Counted from the stretch's first letter, positions 15,965-25,671 are shown. The stretch: 45,000 nt of DNA from Hyphomicrobiales bacterium (GCA_022842205.1 JALHQA010000004.1:1-45000); one strand, 5' to 3'. The notes: a model not told the origin generated them from the sequence alone. Program-made: numbers and translations.

Positions 15965-16105
15965 ATGCCAAGCACGTTCCGCCTTCTGCGCAACCTTGTC
16001 CTTCTCCTCGCGGTTCTGTTCGCCGGGGTGTGGGCGCTCGCGACCTTTGTCGAGCCGCAGCCGCGCGAGATGACCGTGAACGTGCCGATCGATATCGAGA
16101 AATGA
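15965..16105 (+). CDS. Small single-pass membrane peptide (46 residues) coupled to xerD
   Basis: A short open frame starting MPSTFRLLRNLVLLLAVLFA: a basic N-terminus, one hydrophobic helix (about 11-28) and a polar tail ending in EMTVNVPIDIEK. Its TGA at 16103-16105 overlaps the ATG of xerD (16102) in an ATGA arrangement, and AGGGA precedes the start. The topology (positive inside, short periplasmic tail) is that of a one-span inner-membrane peptide. From memory, short membrane peptides do occur upstream of xerD/aroK in other Hyphomicrobiales, but I cannot confirm homology. It could alternatively be a leader whose translation simply feeds xerD expression. Confidence 0.65.
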   Translation: MPSTFRLLRNLVLLLAVLFAGVWALATFVEPQPREMTVNVPIDIEK

Positions 16106-17031
16106 ACGCGGACAGGGCGATCGACGGCTTTCTCGAAATGCTCTCCGCCGAGCGCGGGGCGGCCAGGAACACGCTTGAGGCCTATCGCCGCGATCTCGAC
16201 GACTATTGCGGCTTTCTGGACAGGCGCGGCCGCGATGCCGGATCGGCCGAGGCCGACGACATAAGGGCCTGGCTCGCCGACCTTTCGAGGCGAGGCTTTG
16301 CCGCCTCGTCCTCGGCGCGGCGGCTTTCGGCGGTGAAGCAGCTCCATCGCTTTCTCTATTCGGAAGGGCTGCGCGGGGACGATCCCGGCGCGGCGCTGTC
16401 GGGGCCGAAGCGCGGCCGTCCGCTGCCGAAGACTCTCAGCATAAAAGAGGTCGACCGGCTGCTCGGCGTGGTGGCCGAAGGCGCGGACGACACGGGGCGG
16501 ACGTCCATCGCGAGGCTGCGCATCGCCCGCATGGCCGCGCTGCTGGAAATTCTCTACGCGACCGGCATGCGCGTGTCGGAACTCGTCACCCTGCCGCGTT
16601 CGGCGGCGCGGCCCGGCATCAAGATTCTGTCGATTCGCGGCAAAGGCGGGAAGGAACGCCTCGTGCCGCTGACCGAGGCGGCCCGCAAGGCGACCCGCGC
16701 CTATCTCGACCTGCTCGATCTCCGGGGCGGGACAACCAGCCAATGGCTGTTTCCGGCGCTCAGCGAATCCGGCCATCTGACGCGGCAGGCTTTCGCCCGC
16801 GATCTCAAGGACGTGGCGCTGCGCGCGGGAATCGAACCGAAGCGCGTCAGCCCCCACGTGCTGCGCCATGCCTTCGCCAGCCATCTTCTGCAGAACGGCG
16901 CCGATCTCCGCTCGGTCCAGCAGCTTCTCGGCCATGCCGATGTCGCCACAACCCAGATCTACACCCATGTGCTCGACGAGCGCATGGCCGCCATGGTGCG
17001 CGATCTTCATCCGCTGTCCGATTCGGACTAG
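16102..17031 (+). CDS. xerD: Site-specific tyrosine recombinase XerD
   Basis: A 309-residue recombinase that resolves chromosome dimers at dif with XerC and FtsK. The N-terminal SAM-like core-binding domain (about 5-90) contains GAARNTLEAYRRDLDDYCGF. The catalytic domain carries Arg in ATGMRVSEL, Lys in RGKGGKERLVPL, His-x-x-Arg in HVLRHAFASHLL, His in LLGHADVATTQ and the nucleophile Tyr in IYTHV. Length and motifs are complete. ATG 16102 overlaps the stop of the 46-residue peptide. No dif-like 28-mer was noticed beside it, which is expected because dif is normally elsewhere. XerD rather than XerC is assigned from its link to accA in related genomes (from memory). Confidence 0.93.
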   Translation: MNADRAIDGFLEMLSAERGAARNTLEAYRRDLDDYCGFLDRRGRDAGSAEADDIRAWLADLSRRGFAASSSARRLSAVKQLHRFLYSEGLRGDDPGAALSGPKRGRPLPKTLSIKEVDRLLGVVAEGADDTGRTSIARLRIARMAALLEILYATGMRVSELVTLPRSAARPGIKILSIRGKGGKERLVPLTEAARKATRAYLDLLDLRGGTTSQWLFPALSESGHLTRQAFARDLKDVALRAGIEPKRVSPHVLRHAFASHLLQNGADLRSVQQLLGHADVATTQIYTHVLDERMAAMVRDLHPLSDSD

Positions 17032-17039
17032 CTTGACTC

Positions 17040-17066
17040 GGCGCAAGCCTGACATCAGGTTGCGCC
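17040..17066 (+). terminator. Strong hairpin between xerD and accA
   Basis: GGCGCAA (17040-17046) pairs with TTGCGCC (17060-17066), and inside it CCTG pairs with CAGG, leaving one bulged G and an ACAT loop. It begins 9 bases after the xerD stop. CCCTTT follows rather than a long T-run. It may be a terminator or an mRNA-stabilising hairpin at the 3' end of xerD. Confidence 0.5.
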
Positions 17067-17097
17067 CCTTTCCGGCGCGGACCCCGACACCGATACG

Positions 17098-18057
17098 ATG
17101 CGCAGTTATCTCGATTTCGAAAAACATGTTGCCGAGCTTGAGGCCAAGGTCGACGAGCTCCAGGCCCTTGGCACATCCGGCGAGGGCGTCGATGTCGAGG
17201 ACGAGGTCGGCCGCCTGCGCAGCAAGGCCGACGAGGCTCTCAACGAGCTCTACGCCAAGCTGACGCCGTGGCAGAAAACGCAGGTCGCGCGCCACCCGCA
17301 GCGGCCGCATTTCTGCGACTACACCACGGCGCTGTTCGAGGATTTCACCGAACTTGCCGGCGACCGCAAATATGGCGACGACGCCGCCATCGTCGGTGGA
17401 TTCGCGCGTTTCCGCGGCCAGAGCGTCATGCTGATCGGCCATGAGCGCGGATCGGACACCGAAAGCCGCCTGAAGCACAATTTCGGCATGGCGCGGCCGG
17501 AAGGCTACCGCAAGGCGGTGCGCCTGATGGAAATGGCTGACCGGTTCGACATTCCGATGGTCTCCCTCGTCGACACGGCGGGTGCCTATCCCGGCATCGA
17601 CGCCGAGGAGCGCGGGCAGGCCGAGGCCATTGCCCGGTCGACGGATGCCTGCCTGAGCCTGGGCGTGCCGAATGTGGCGGTCATCATCGGCGAGGGCGGT
17701 TCGGGCGGCGCGATCGCGATCGCCACCGCCAACAACGTCCAGATGCTGGAACATTCCATCTACAGCGTGATTTCGCCCGAAGGCGCCGCCTCGATCCTGT
17801 GGCGCGATTCGGCGCGGGCTTCGGACGCCGCCACGAACCTGAAAATCACCGCCCAGGACCTGCTAAGGCTCGGAATTATCGACGGGATCATCCCCGAACC
17901 CGTGGGCGGTGCCCATCGCGACCACGATGCCGTGATGCGGGCGGTGGGCACGACCATCGGCGACGCCCTCGACGGGCTGGCCGGCATGAGCCGCGACCAG
18001 ATCAAAAAAAGCAGGCGGGAAAAATTCCTCGCCATCGGCCGCCATATCCCCGCCTAA
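17098..18057 (+). CDS. accA: Acetyl-CoA carboxylase carboxyltransferase subunit alpha
   Basis: A 319-residue subunit that, with AccD, transfers the carboxyl group from biotin (on AccB) to acetyl-CoA to make malonyl-CoA for fatty acid synthesis. Diagnostic segments: an N-terminal coiled region ([19 protein letters not shown]), [59 protein letters not shown] and the oxyanion region [15 protein letters not shown]. Length matches the family. ATG 17098 lies 66 bases after xerD with a hairpin between. Confidence 0.97.
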   Translation: MRSYLDFEKHVAELEAKVDELQALGTSGEGVDVEDEVGRLRSKADEALNELYAKLTPWQKTQVARHPQRPHFCDYTTALFEDFTELAGDRKYGDDAAIVGGFARFRGQSVMLIGHERGSDTESRLKHNFGMARPEGYRKAVRLMEMADRFDIPMVSLVDTAGAYPGIDAEERGQAEAIARSTDACLSLGVPNVAVIIGEGGSGGAIAIATANNVQMLEHSIYSVISPEGAASILWRDSARASDAATNLKITAQDLLRLGIIDGIIPEPVGGAHRDHDAVMRAVGTTIGDALDGLAGMSRDQIKKSRREKFLAIGRHIPA

Positions 18058-18182
18058 GTTACTGTCTCTAAACTATAACCAGACAACCCGGTTTTGCCCC
18101 GATTGCGGTAACCCCGCCGTAAGGCTAAAGCTGTGGTGTCTGGGGACACGGGGCCGCTTCGCGGCGAGGGATTTAAACACCC

Positions 18183-19472
18183 ATGACGATCCGCTCTTAC
18201 AGCATGATCGTACTTGCCGGCATCGCGGCGCTGGCGCTTGCCGGCTGCCAGACCGAAGGCGGCGGCAATACGAAAGCTTCGCGGCCGATTCCGGCAAAGA
18301 CGCTTGCCCTGATGCAGGACAAGGGCATGACGCGGCGCGATCCCGTCCTTGTGCGTATTTACAAGGAAGAGAGCGAGCTCGAGCTCTGGAAGAAGCGCGC
18401 CGACGGCCGTTATGCGCTGCTGAAGACCTATGAGATCTGCCGTTTCTCGGGCACGCTCGGTCCCAAGATCAAGGAAGGCGACGGCCAGTCGCCCGAGGGC
18501 TTCTACAAGGTCACGCCCGCGCAGCTGAATCCGAATTCCGAATATTACCTGTCGTTCAATCTCGGCTATCCGAATGCGTTCGACCGCAGCCTCGGCCGTA
18601 CCGGCGCGCATCTGATGGTGCATGGCGATTGCCTGTCGAAGGGCTGCTACGCCATGACCGACGAGCAGATCGGCGAGCTGTACGCGGTTGTGCGCGAGGC
18701 GCTGCATGCCGGCCAACCGGGCTTCCAGGTTCAGGCCTTTCCGTTCCGCATGACCGCCGAAAACATGGCGCGGCGCCGTAACGACAAGAATTTCGCCTTC
18801 TGGGAAAACCTGAAGGAAGGGTCCGACCATTTCGAACTGACGAAGCTGGAACCGAAGGTCGATGTCTGCGGCCAGAAATATGTGTTCGACGCCGAGCCCA
18901 AGGATGGCGGGCGGTTCAATCCGAACGCGGCCTGCCCGAACTATGAGGTTCACCCGGCGATCGCAATGGCGCTGAATTCCAAGAAGCGTGGCGACGAGCA
19001 GAAGTTCAACGAGCTTGTCTCGTCCGGCTTGCAGACCGCCGAGGCCTACGTGCCGCAGAACGGCCGTCTGCGCCGCTCGCTGAGCGATCCGGTCAAGCCG
19101 CCGCCGCCGGCACCGGTGATGGTAGCGAAGAGCGAGCCGGCAACAACGGGCACGGTGGCGCTGGCCATGACCGATTCGAAGTCGGCCGTGCCGCTGCCGG
19201 TGCCGTCGCCTTATGCCTCGCAGCAGCCGAAAAAGGCGGAGAGCAAGATGTTCTCCTGGCTGCGCAGCCCCGATGAAAAGCCGGAGGAGCTGAAGACTCC
19301 GGAAACGCCGAAGGCCGATGCCGCTCCGACGCCCGCCGCAAAGCCCGCGCCGGTGACGGCTGCCCACAGCAGCGAACCGAAGGCCGTCGCCCCGGCAGCG
19401 CAGCCGGTCACGGCGTCGATGGCGCCGCAGAGCGAGAAGAAGCCGTTCTACAAGCGGTGGTTCGGGAACTGA
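18183..19472 (+). CDS. YkuD/L,D-transpeptidase-fold lipoprotein (YafK/DpaA-like)
   Basis: A 429-residue predicted lipoprotein: lipobox LALAGC with Cys22. The catalytic domain spans about 55-260. Its active-site motif HGDCLSKGC gives H147, S152 and the nucleophile C155, the arrangement of the YafK branch. YafK (DpaA) of E. coli cleaves the bond between peptidoglycan and Braun lipoprotein, whereas classic YkuD enzymes make such bonds. In alphaproteobacteria, outer-membrane proteins are reported to be wall-linked by this fold, so either role is possible. Residues 300-429 form a Pro/Ala/Lys-rich disordered tail with two aromatic-basic patches (KMFSWLRS; FYKRWFGN at the end). It starts at ATG 18183 after a 125-bp gap from accA. 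Confidence 0.88.
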   Translation: MTIRSYSMIVLAGIAALALAGCQTEGGGNTKASRPIPAKTLALMQDKGMTRRDPVLVRIYKEESELELWKKRADGRYALLKTYEICRFSGTLGPKIKEGDGQSPEGFYKVTPAQLNPNSEYYLSFNLGYPNAFDRSLGRTGAHLMVHGDCLSKGCYAMTDEQIGELYAVVREALHAGQPGFQVQAFPFRMTAENMARRRNDKNFAFWENLKEGSDHFELTKLEPKVDVCGQKYVFDAEPKDGGRFNPNAACPNYEVHPAIAMALNSKKRGDEQKFNELVSSGLQTAEAYVPQNGRLRRSLSDPVKPPPPAPVMVAKSEPATTGTVALAMTDSKSAVPLPVPSPYASQQPKKAESKMFSWLRSPDEKPEELKTPETPKADAAPTPAAKPAPVTAAHSSEPKAVAPAAQPVTASMAPQSEKKPFYKRWFGN

Positions 19473-19553
19473 CGGCGCTGCCGACAGGGTGCCGGCAACA
19501 AGGCGGCCGTGCTGCCATAATGATATGTGAGAAGGTCGTTTGCCCGGCGGCAG

Positions 19554-20468
19554 TTATCCAATTTGCGCGAACGCCCAGCGCACATCGCTGTATTTTAGCG
19601 TGATCGGACGCCCGACATTGTCCAACACGAATTTCCGATCCTTTTTCTTGCCGGCGAGGTGAATGATGTTGATTTCCTCGTGCGGCGCCGCGGGAGTATG
19701 CAGCTTCTTGAGCCTGAGGTTGAAGCGCGGCAGGTGGTACTGAACCAGCCAGTTGTTGATGGCGGGCAATTCACAGAAGGTAAGCTCTTTCCGCACGAGC
19801 AGCCGGTGAAGCGGGATCTGGTCGGAGAAGACGATCGGCGCCCCTGTCCTATGAAGCTCCGCCGCACGCGTCATCTCTGCCGCCCATAGGGTCCAAAGTT
19901 TCGACCCTGCGCGCGCGGAGAAAACTCCCGCATTCACCATGGGGGCATGCCAATATGCCTCGCCTTCGCCCACATACATGCTGTTGTAAGCACGAACAGT
20001 CCACGAGTTCGGTGTGAGGATATACGTTTCGGAATGTACGGCCAGATCGGCCTTGTCGGCGGCTTCGATAAGATCAAGAACACCCGCAATGTTTTGTACC
20101 CAGGTGTCGCCGTCCAGCCAGACATAGTAATCGAAGCCCGGGAAGTACTCGGGAATTTTCGTCTTTACTCCAAGCCGCGCCGCCTTGAACCCGACCTGGT
20201 TTCGAGAGGGAAGCGGGTCGGCGACGTGGGCGGTACGATCCACATAGTCCGCGATGGCCCCGGGCGTCTTTTGGCTTCCGAAGTTGATAAACCCGATTTT
20301 CAGGCCGTGACAATTCCGATCCCGCAGACTGCGGACCAAGTCCTGAGCCAGATAAAAATGGTTCTCGTCGCACCCCGTTACGACGAGCGCTCGCGCAAGT
20401 AGGCCTAGCCGCTCGTCCGGCGTCAAAACTTGCCGTGACAATGCTTGTATTTCTTGCCCGATCCGCAC
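19554..20468 (-). CDS. Glycosyltransferase-like protein (DxD motif), low-G+C gene
   Basis: About 304 residues. [22 protein letters not shown] at the N-terminus, [10 protein letters not shown] with a metal-binding DGD (119-121), [13 protein letters not shown] and [11 protein letters not shown] are the pattern of GT-A fold enzymes of the GT8 kind that add sugars from UDP-sugars. The C-terminus has [11 protein letters not shown], like the HxxGxxKPW end of that family. Donor and acceptor are unknown. The start is unclear: GTG 20468 lies 46 bases inside secA, and a TTG at 20426 overlaps the secA TGA. Three lines I counted by hand are 47-53% G+C against 60% in a secA line, suggesting acquisition. 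It probably relies on secA transcription. Confidence 0.75.
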   Translation of the reverse strand: MRIGQEIQALSRQVLTPDERLGLLARALVVTGCDENHFYLAQDLVRSLRDRNCHGLKIGFINFGSQKTPGAIADYVDRTAHVADPLPSRNQVGFKAARLGVKTKIPEYFPGFDYYVWLDGDTWVQNIAGVLDLIEAADKADLAVHSETYILTPNSWTVRAYNSMYVGEGEAYWHAPMVNAGVFSARAGSKLWTLWAAEMTRAAELHRTGAPIVFSDQIPLHRLLVRKELTFCELPAINNWLVQYHLPRFNLRLKKLHTPAAPHEEINIIHLAGKKKDRKFVLDNVGRPITLKYSDVRWAFAQIG

Positions 20469-23209
20469 GGGCAGTCGGCATTGCGCGAGACCTTGCCCCA
20501 GGTCGCCGGGTTGTCAGGATCGGCGCCGGGCGGCGGGCCGGCGCCCTCGATTTCCTCTTGGCCGGTGAACGGGTCGATATGGCTCGCTTCCATCTCCGGC
20601 AGCTCGGGATCAGGCACCGATTGCACGAGTTCCACGCGGGCAAGCTGGCCGGTGACGAGCATGCGCAGGCGGCTGAGCAGGCTCTGGAAAAGGTCGAACG
20701 CCTCGGTCTTGTATTCGTTCAGAGGATCGCGCTGCCCGTATCCGCGCAGGCCGATGACCTGGCGCAGATGGTCGAGCGTCGAAATGTGCTCGCGCCACAT
20801 GCTGTCGAGGGTCTGCAAGACCACGGCGCGTTCAATGTGGCGCATGACATCGGGCCCGAAGCGCGCGGCCTTCGCCGCCATCATTTCGTCCGCGGCCTTC
20901 CTGATGCGCTCGCGGATTTCCTCGTCGGCGATGCCTTCCTCGGCCGCCCATTCCTTGACCGGCAGAGCCAGATTGAGATTCTGCTCGATGTCCTGCGCGA
21001 GGCTGTCGACGTCCCACTGCTCCGCATAGGCGTTTTCCGGAATGCGCTTCGACACGATCTCGTCGACGACGTCGTGGCGCATGTCGGCCACGGTGTCGGC
21101 AAGATCGCTTTCTTCGAGAAGCTCGCGGCGCTGTTCGAAGATCACCTTGCGCTGGTCGTTCAGAACGTCGTCGTATTTCAGAAGGTTCTTGCGGATGTCG
21201 AAGTTGCGCGCCTCGACCTTCCTCTGCGAGCGCTCCACCGCCTTGTTGATCCACGGGTGGATGATCGCCTCGCCTTCCTTCAGGCCGAGCGTCTGCAGCA
21301 TCCCGTCCATGCGGTCGGAGCCGAAGATGCGCATGAGATCGTCCTGTATGGACAGGAAGAACTTCGAGCGCCCCGGGTCGCCCTGGCGGCCGGAACGGCC
21401 GCGCAGCTGGTTGTCGATGCGGCGGCTCTCGTGCCGTTCGGTGCCGATGATATATAGCCCGCCAGGGCGCTCATGCGTGCGGCCCTTTTCGTCGGTGAGC
21501 GTCTCGCCCGATGTGAGGACGGCTTCGCGGAATTTCGCGATTTCAGCCGCGATTTCCTTTTCCTTCGCGGCCTTGCGCTCGTCGTCGAGATTGGCGGTTT
21601 CCTGGGCGAGGCGCATATCGGCATTGCCGCCGAGTTTGATGTCGGTGCCGCGGCCCGCCATGTTGGTGGCGATGGTGATCGCGCCGGGCACTCCCGCCTC
21701 GGCGACGATATAGGCTTCCTGCTCGTGGAAGCGCGCATTCAGCACGGCGAACTGGCGGCTCGGCTTGCCGGTGCGTGCCGCAGTGTAGAGTTTCTCAATG
21801 GCCGACGGATCGCCGAAGTCGATCTGCTTGAACCCGCTCTTCTTCAGAAGCTCGGCAAGAAGCTCCGACTTCTCGATGGACGCGGTGCCGACGAGAACCG
21901 GCTGCAGCCGCTCATGCGCGCGTTCGATCTCGGCGATGACGGCGTTGTACTTTTCGTCGGCCGTCCGGTAGACCTCGTCATCCTCGTCGACGCGGGCCAC
22001 GGGCAGATTTGTCGGGATCTCGATGACCTCAAGCCCGTAGATATCCATGAACTCGTCGGCCTCGGTCAGCGCCGTGCCGGTCATGCCCGCCAGTTTCTGG
22101 TACAGGCGGAAATAGTTCTGGAAGGTGATCGAGGCGAGCGTCTGGTTCTCGGGCTGGATCGCGACATGCTCCTTCGCTTCCAGCGCCTGGTGCAGGCCCT
22201 CGGAATAGCGGCGGCCCGGCATCATGCGGCCGGTAAACTCGTCGATGATGACGATCTCGCCGTTGTGAACGATGTAATCCTTGTCGCGCGTGAACAGCTT
22301 GTGGGCGCGCAGCGCCTGATTGATGTGGTGGACGATGGTGACGTTCTCGACGTCGTACAGACTTTCACCCTTGAGGAGACCGGCCTCCTGAAGGAGATTT
22401 TCGAGCAGTTCGTTACCGGCCTCGGTCAGGGAGACGGTGCGCTGCTTCTCGTCGAGTTCGTAGTGCTCGGCCGCGAGATTCGGAATAAACGTGTCGAGCG
22501 TGGTGTAAAGCTCTGAGCGGTCTTCCAGCGGGCCGGAAATGATGAGCGGCGTGCGCGCCTCGTCGACCAAAATCGAGTCGACCTCGTCGACGATTGCGTA
22601 AAAGTGCGGGCGCTGGACCATCTGCGCGAGGTCGTACTTCATGTTGTCGCGCAGATAATCGAAGCCGAGCTCGTTGTTCGTCGCGTAGGTGACGTCGCAC
22701 TGATAGGCGGCGCGGCGCTGCTCGTCATCGAGACCGTGGACGATGACGCCGGTCGTCAGTCCGAGGAAGCTGTAGATGCGGCCCATCCATTCGGCGTCGC
22801 GGCGGGCGAGATAGTCGTTCACGGTGACGACATGGACGCCCTTGCCGGTCAGGGCATTGAGATAGACCGGCAGGGTGGCGACCAGCGTCTTGCCTTCGCC
22901 GGTCTTCATTTCGGAAATGCCGCCCTCGTGCAGGACCATGCCGCCGATCAGCTGCACGTCGAAAGGCCGCAGGCCAAGGACGCGCTTGGACGCTTCCCGG
23001 ACGGTGGCGAAGGCCGGAACCAGGAGATCGTCGAGGGACGCGCCCTCGGCGAGCTGCTTGCGGAATTCCCCGGTGCGGGCGCGAAGCGCCTCGTCGGACA
23101 AGGCCGCGAGCTCCGGCTCGAGCGCGTTGATCGCCTCGACCTTGGGCCTGTTGTTCTTCAGGCGACGGTCGTTTGCGGAACCGAAAATACGGGTAAGGGC
23201 GCCAAGCAT
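20423..23209 (-). CDS. secA: Preprotein translocase ATPase SecA
   Basis: A 928-residue motor that pushes unfolded preproteins through SecYEG. NBD1 Walker A is MKTGEGKTL, the DEAD-type box is [19 protein letters not shown]2 contains [13 protein letters not shown] and the helical scaffold follows. The C-terminus carries the Zn-binding SEC-C motif [16 protein letters not shown], which contacts SecB and ribosomes. Length is slightly above E. coli SecA (901). I take ATG 23209 as start (GAGG 5 bases upstream); an in-frame TTG at 23212 is immediately before it. A clear promoter lies about 150 bases upstream. The glycosyltransferase gene overlaps its end. Confidence 0.98.
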   Translation of the reverse strand: MLGALTRIFGSANDRRLKNNRPKVEAINALEPELAALSDEALRARTGEFRKQLAEGASLDDLLVPAFATVREASKRVLGLRPFDVQLIGGMVLHEGGISEMKTGEGKTLVATLPVYLNALTGKGVHVVTVNDYLARRDAEWMGRIYSFLGLTTGVIVHGLDDEQRRAAYQCDVTYATNNELGFDYLRDNMKYDLAQMVQRPHFYAIVDEVDSILVDEARTPLIISGPLEDRSELYTTLDTFIPNLAAEHYELDEKQRTVSLTEAGNELLENLLQEAGLLKGESLYDVENVTIVHHINQALRAHKLFTRDKDYIVHNGEIVIIDEFTGRMMPGRRYSEGLHQALEAKEHVAIQPENQTLASITFQNYFRLYQKLAGMTGTALTEADEFMDIYGLEVIEIPTNLPVARVDEDDEVYRTADEKYNAVIAEIERAHERLQPVLVGTASIEKSELLAELLKKSGFKQIDFGDPSAIEKLYTAARTGKPSRQFAVLNARFHEQEAYIVAEAGVPGAITIATNMAGRGTDIKLGGNADMRLAQETANLDDERKAAKEKEIAAEIAKFREAVLTSGETLTDEKGRTHERPGGLYIIGTERHESRRIDNQLRGRSGRQGDPGRSKFFLSIQDDLMRIFGSDRMDGMLQTLGLKEGEAIIHPWINKAVERSQRKVEARNFDIRKNLLKYDDVLNDQRKVIFEQRRELLEESDLADTVADMRHDVVDEIVSKRIPENAYAEQWDVDSLAQDIEQNLNLALPVKEWAAEEGIADEEIRERIRKAADEMMAAKAARFGPDVMRHIERAVVLQTLDSMWREHISTLDHLRQVIGLRGYGQRDPLNEYKTEAFDLFQSLLSRLRMLVTGQLARVELVQSVPDPELPEMEASHIDPFTGQEEIEGAGPPPGADPDNPATWGKVSRNADCPCGSGKKYKHCHGKF

Positions 23210-23355
23210 CAAAGCCTCGTGAACTGCCGCTGCCCGGCGCGTGCCGGAAAGGCTTCCTTGGCAGCTTGTCCGGGGGCGTCCGAAGAGGCCCGTGCGGAGG
23301 TGAGAAAGGGATTAACCCTGGATATTCCGCCGCCTTACGGACCGCGGACGGGGGA

Positions 23356-23384
23356 GAATTAGGAAGGGGTCGGAGGGTTGTCAA
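23356..23384 (-). promoter_or_regulatory. Sigma-70-type promoter of secA with overlapping inverted repeat
   Basis: On the minus strand TTGACA (23384-23379) is followed after exactly 17 bases by TAATTC (23361-23356). It is the best promoter match in the window, about 147 bases upstream of the secA start, implying a leader of roughly 140 bases. A 9-bp perfect inverted repeat AAGGGGTCG (23364-23372) / CGACCCCTT (23387-23395) flanks the -35 box, placed where a repressor would sit. No leader peptide with a good start was seen in the leader. Confidence 0.6.
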
Positions 23385-23451
23385 TGCGACCCCTTTGGGC
23401 CAGTGTCCGGCGTCCGCGGCCCCTGAGCCGCCCGGCGAGGTATCAGTTTCG

Positions 23452-24351
23452 ATGACGTACGATTATTCCGGCCGCTCCGGCCGTATTTTGTCAGCCTTTG
23501 CGGCGATTTTGCTCGTGTTCGCGGCGGCTTCCGCCGGGGCGCAGACCCCGCCGGCCGAGCCGGCCAAGCCCGCCGATCCCAATGCCGTGGTCGCGACCGT
23601 CGACGGTGAAAAACTCACGGAGCGCGACGTCCAGCTGGCGATCCAGGAACTGAGCCCCAACGGCGCGGCCGGCATCGACGATCAGAAGCGCGAGCAGCTC
23701 ATCGGCTTCCTCATCAACGTGAAACTGGTCGCCAAAGCGGCCGAACAGGACAAGCTGAACGAAGACGCGGATTTCCAGACGCGCCTTGAGTTCCTGCGCG
23801 AGCAGGCTCTGATGAAGACCTATCTCGAAAAGGTCGGCAAGGCGGCGGTCACCGATGACGAGGTGAAGAAGGTCTACGAAGAGACCATCAAGGAAATCAA
23901 GCCGGAGCAGGAAGTGCGCGCGCGCCATGTCCTCGTCGAGACGGAAGACGAGGCCAAGCAGGTCGCCGAGCGCATCAAGAAGGGCGAGGATTTCGGGGTT
24001 ATCGCCAAGGAAATCTCGAAGGACCCGGGTTCCGGCGCGGAGGGCGGCGATATCGGCTTCTTCCTGAAGGAGCAGATGGTGCCGGAATTTTCCGAGGTGG
24101 CTTTCAAGATGGAGCCGGGCCAGGTGTCCGATCCGGTGAAGTCGCAATATGGCTGGCACATCATCAAGGTCGAGGAAAAGCGTCAGCGTCCCGTGCCGAA
24201 GCTTGAGGAAGTCCGCAGCCAGATCGAGGACTACGTCCACAAGAAAGCGCAGGAAGAAGCCGTGAAAAAGCTGCTCGACCAGGCCAAGATCGAGCGTGTC
24301 GGCGGTCCCAAACCGCCCGCGGATGGCACGGCGCCGGCCGACAAAAAGTAA
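23452..24351 (+). CDS. Periplasmic parvulin-type peptidyl-prolyl isomerase
   Basis: A 299-residue exported foldase. The signal peptide ends near ASAGAQ (about 30). A SurA-like N-terminal helical region (45-150) contains ATVDGEKLTERDVQLAIQEL. One rotamase domain (about 153-245) contains EVRARHVLVETEDEAKQVAE, GGDIGFFLKEQMVPEF and SQYGWHIIKVEE, and a Lys/Glu-rich C-terminal helix follows. It should catalyse cis-trans proline isomerisation and chaperone outer-membrane or periplasmic proteins emerging from the Sec system. It diverges from secA over a 242-bp gap, a functional pairing. ATG 23452 is chosen as the first start before the signal peptide; its Shine-Dalgarno sequence is poor. The argJ gene follows 6 bases after the stop. 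Confidence 0.92.
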   Translation: MTYDYSGRSGRILSAFAAILLVFAAASAGAQTPPAEPAKPADPNAVVATVDGEKLTERDVQLAIQELSPNGAAGIDDQKREQLIGFLINVKLVAKAAEQDKLNEDADFQTRLEFLREQALMKTYLEKVGKAAVTDDEVKKVYEETIKEIKPEQEVRARHVLVETEDEAKQVAERIKKGEDFGVIAKEISKDPGSGAEGGDIGFFLKEQMVPEFSEVAFKMEPGQVSDPVKSQYGWHIIKVEEKRQRPVPKLEEVRSQIEDYVHKKAQEEAVKKLLDQAKIERVGGPKPPADGTAPADKK

Positions 24352-24357
24352 GCACGC

Positions 24358-25590
24358 ATGGGGGGCAAGGTCTCGCCGCTGGCGCCGGAGCGCTTTCCGA
24401 CGCTGGCGCCGGTGAACGGGGTGCGCATCGCGACCGCCGAGGCCGGCATCCGCTACAGGGGACGCACCGACGTTCTGATGATGCTGTTCGACAAGGGAAC
24501 GGCGGCTGCGGGCGTATTCACACAATCCAAATGCCCGTCCGCGCCTGTGGACTGGTGCCGGAAAGTCCTGAAATCCGGCAAGGCGCGGGCGCTGGTCGTC
24601 AATTCCGGCAATGCGAACGCCTTCACCGGCAAGAAGGGCAGCAAGGCGACCGCGCTGACCGCGAAGCTCGCGGCCAAGGCGGCGAAATGCACGGACGGCG
24701 AGATTTTTCTCGCCTCCACCGGCGTGATCGGCGAGCCGCTGGATGCCGAAAAATTCCGCGGCGTTCTCGACGCACTGACCAAATCCGCGGTTCCGGACGG
24801 TTGGGAAGCGGCGGCGCGCGCCATCATGACGACCGACACCTTCCCGAAAGGCGCGACGGCCAGGGCCGATCTCGGCGGCGTCGAGGTGACGGTCAGCGGC
24901 ATTGCCAAGGGCGCCGGCATGATCGCGCCGGACATGGCGACGATGCTGTCCTTCGTCGCGACCGATGCGCCGGTATCGGCCAAAGTGCTGCAGGCGCTGC
25001 TCGGCGATGGCGTCAAGACGAGCTTCAACTGCACGACGGTCGATGGCGATACGTCAACATCGGACACGCTGCTTTTCTTCGCCACCGGCGCCGCCGGCGG
25101 CAAGCCGATCAAGCGTATGGACGACCGTCGCATTCCGGCGCTGAAGAAGGCGCTGCAAAGCGTCCTCGACGATCTTGCCCAGCAGGTCGCGCGCGACGGC
25201 GAGGGCGCGACGAAATTCATCACGGTGCGGGTCGAGGGCGCGAAGAGCAAAGCCTCGGCACGCCGGATCGCCCTGTCGATCGCCAATTCGCCGCTGGTGA
25301 AGACGGCGGTGGCGGGCGAAGACGCCAATTGGGGCCGTGTCGTCATGGCCGTCGGCAAGGCCGGCGAGCCCGCGGACCGCGACCGGCTGGCGATCTGGTT
25401 CGGCGACATTCGCGTCGCGGTCGACGGCGAGCGCGATCCGGCTTACGACGAGGCGAAAACCTCGGCCTATATGAAAGGCCAGGAAATCGAGATTCGTGCC
25501 GAAATAGGTCTTGGCCGCGGGGCGGCCCGCGTATGGACCTGCGATCTCACCGCCGAATACATCGCGATCAACGCCGACTACCGGTCCTAA
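24358..25590 (+). CDS. argJ: Bifunctional glutamate N-acetyltransferase / amino-acid acetyltransferase
   Basis: A 410-residue enzyme of the arginine pathway that moves the acetyl group from N-acetylornithine to glutamate, regenerating N-acetylglutamate. It is made as a precursor that cleaves itself between Ala and Thr in the motif APDMATML. The nucleophile is T195, splitting alpha and beta chains. Other conserved parts are [38 protein letters not shown] and [12 protein letters not shown]. Length is normal. ATG 24358 lies 6 bases after the parvulin gene and the two are likely cotranscribed. Confidence 0.97.
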   Translation: MGGKVSPLAPERFPTLAPVNGVRIATAEAGIRYRGRTDVLMMLFDKGTAAAGVFTQSKCPSAPVDWCRKVLKSGKARALVVNSGNANAFTGKKGSKATALTAKLAAKAAKCTDGEIFLASTGVIGEPLDAEKFRGVLDALTKSAVPDGWEAAARAIMTTDTFPKGATARADLGGVEVTVSGIAKGAGMIAPDMATMLSFVATDAPVSAKVLQALLGDGVKTSFNCTTVDGDTSTSDTLLFFATGAAGGKPIKRMDDRRIPALKKALQSVLDDLAQQVARDGEGATKFITVRVEGAKSKASARRIALSIANSPLVKTAVAGEDANWGRVVMAVGKAGEPADRDRLAIWFGDIRVAVDGERDPAYDEAKTSAYMKGQEIEIRAEIGLGRGAARVWTCDLTAEYIAINADYRS

Positions 25591-25616
25591 AAGGTTAATC
25601 GATTTTTCCGGTTTTT

Positions 25617-25628
25617 CGGCAATTGCCG
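25617..25628. repeat. 12-bp palindrome in the argJ-mutT gap
   Basis: CGGCAATTGCCG is a perfect palindrome within an A/T-richer 81-bp gap (with TTTTTCCGG and TTTTTCGG just before it). It may be a binding site or a weak hairpin. I could not assign a function. Confidence 0.35.
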
Positions 25629-25671
25629 TAGACCGGGCTTAATACCTTGCAATTTAAGAAAGGTGCGTCAG

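Noticed and set aside
16102-17100. dif site beside xerD
   Set aside because: No 28-bp site with two XerC/D arms around a 6-bp centre was found; the hairpin at 17040 does not match dif.
15748-17754. Minus-strand 668-codon frame opposite xerD and accA
   Set aside because: Spans several genes with good motifs on the plus strand; no domain in its translation.
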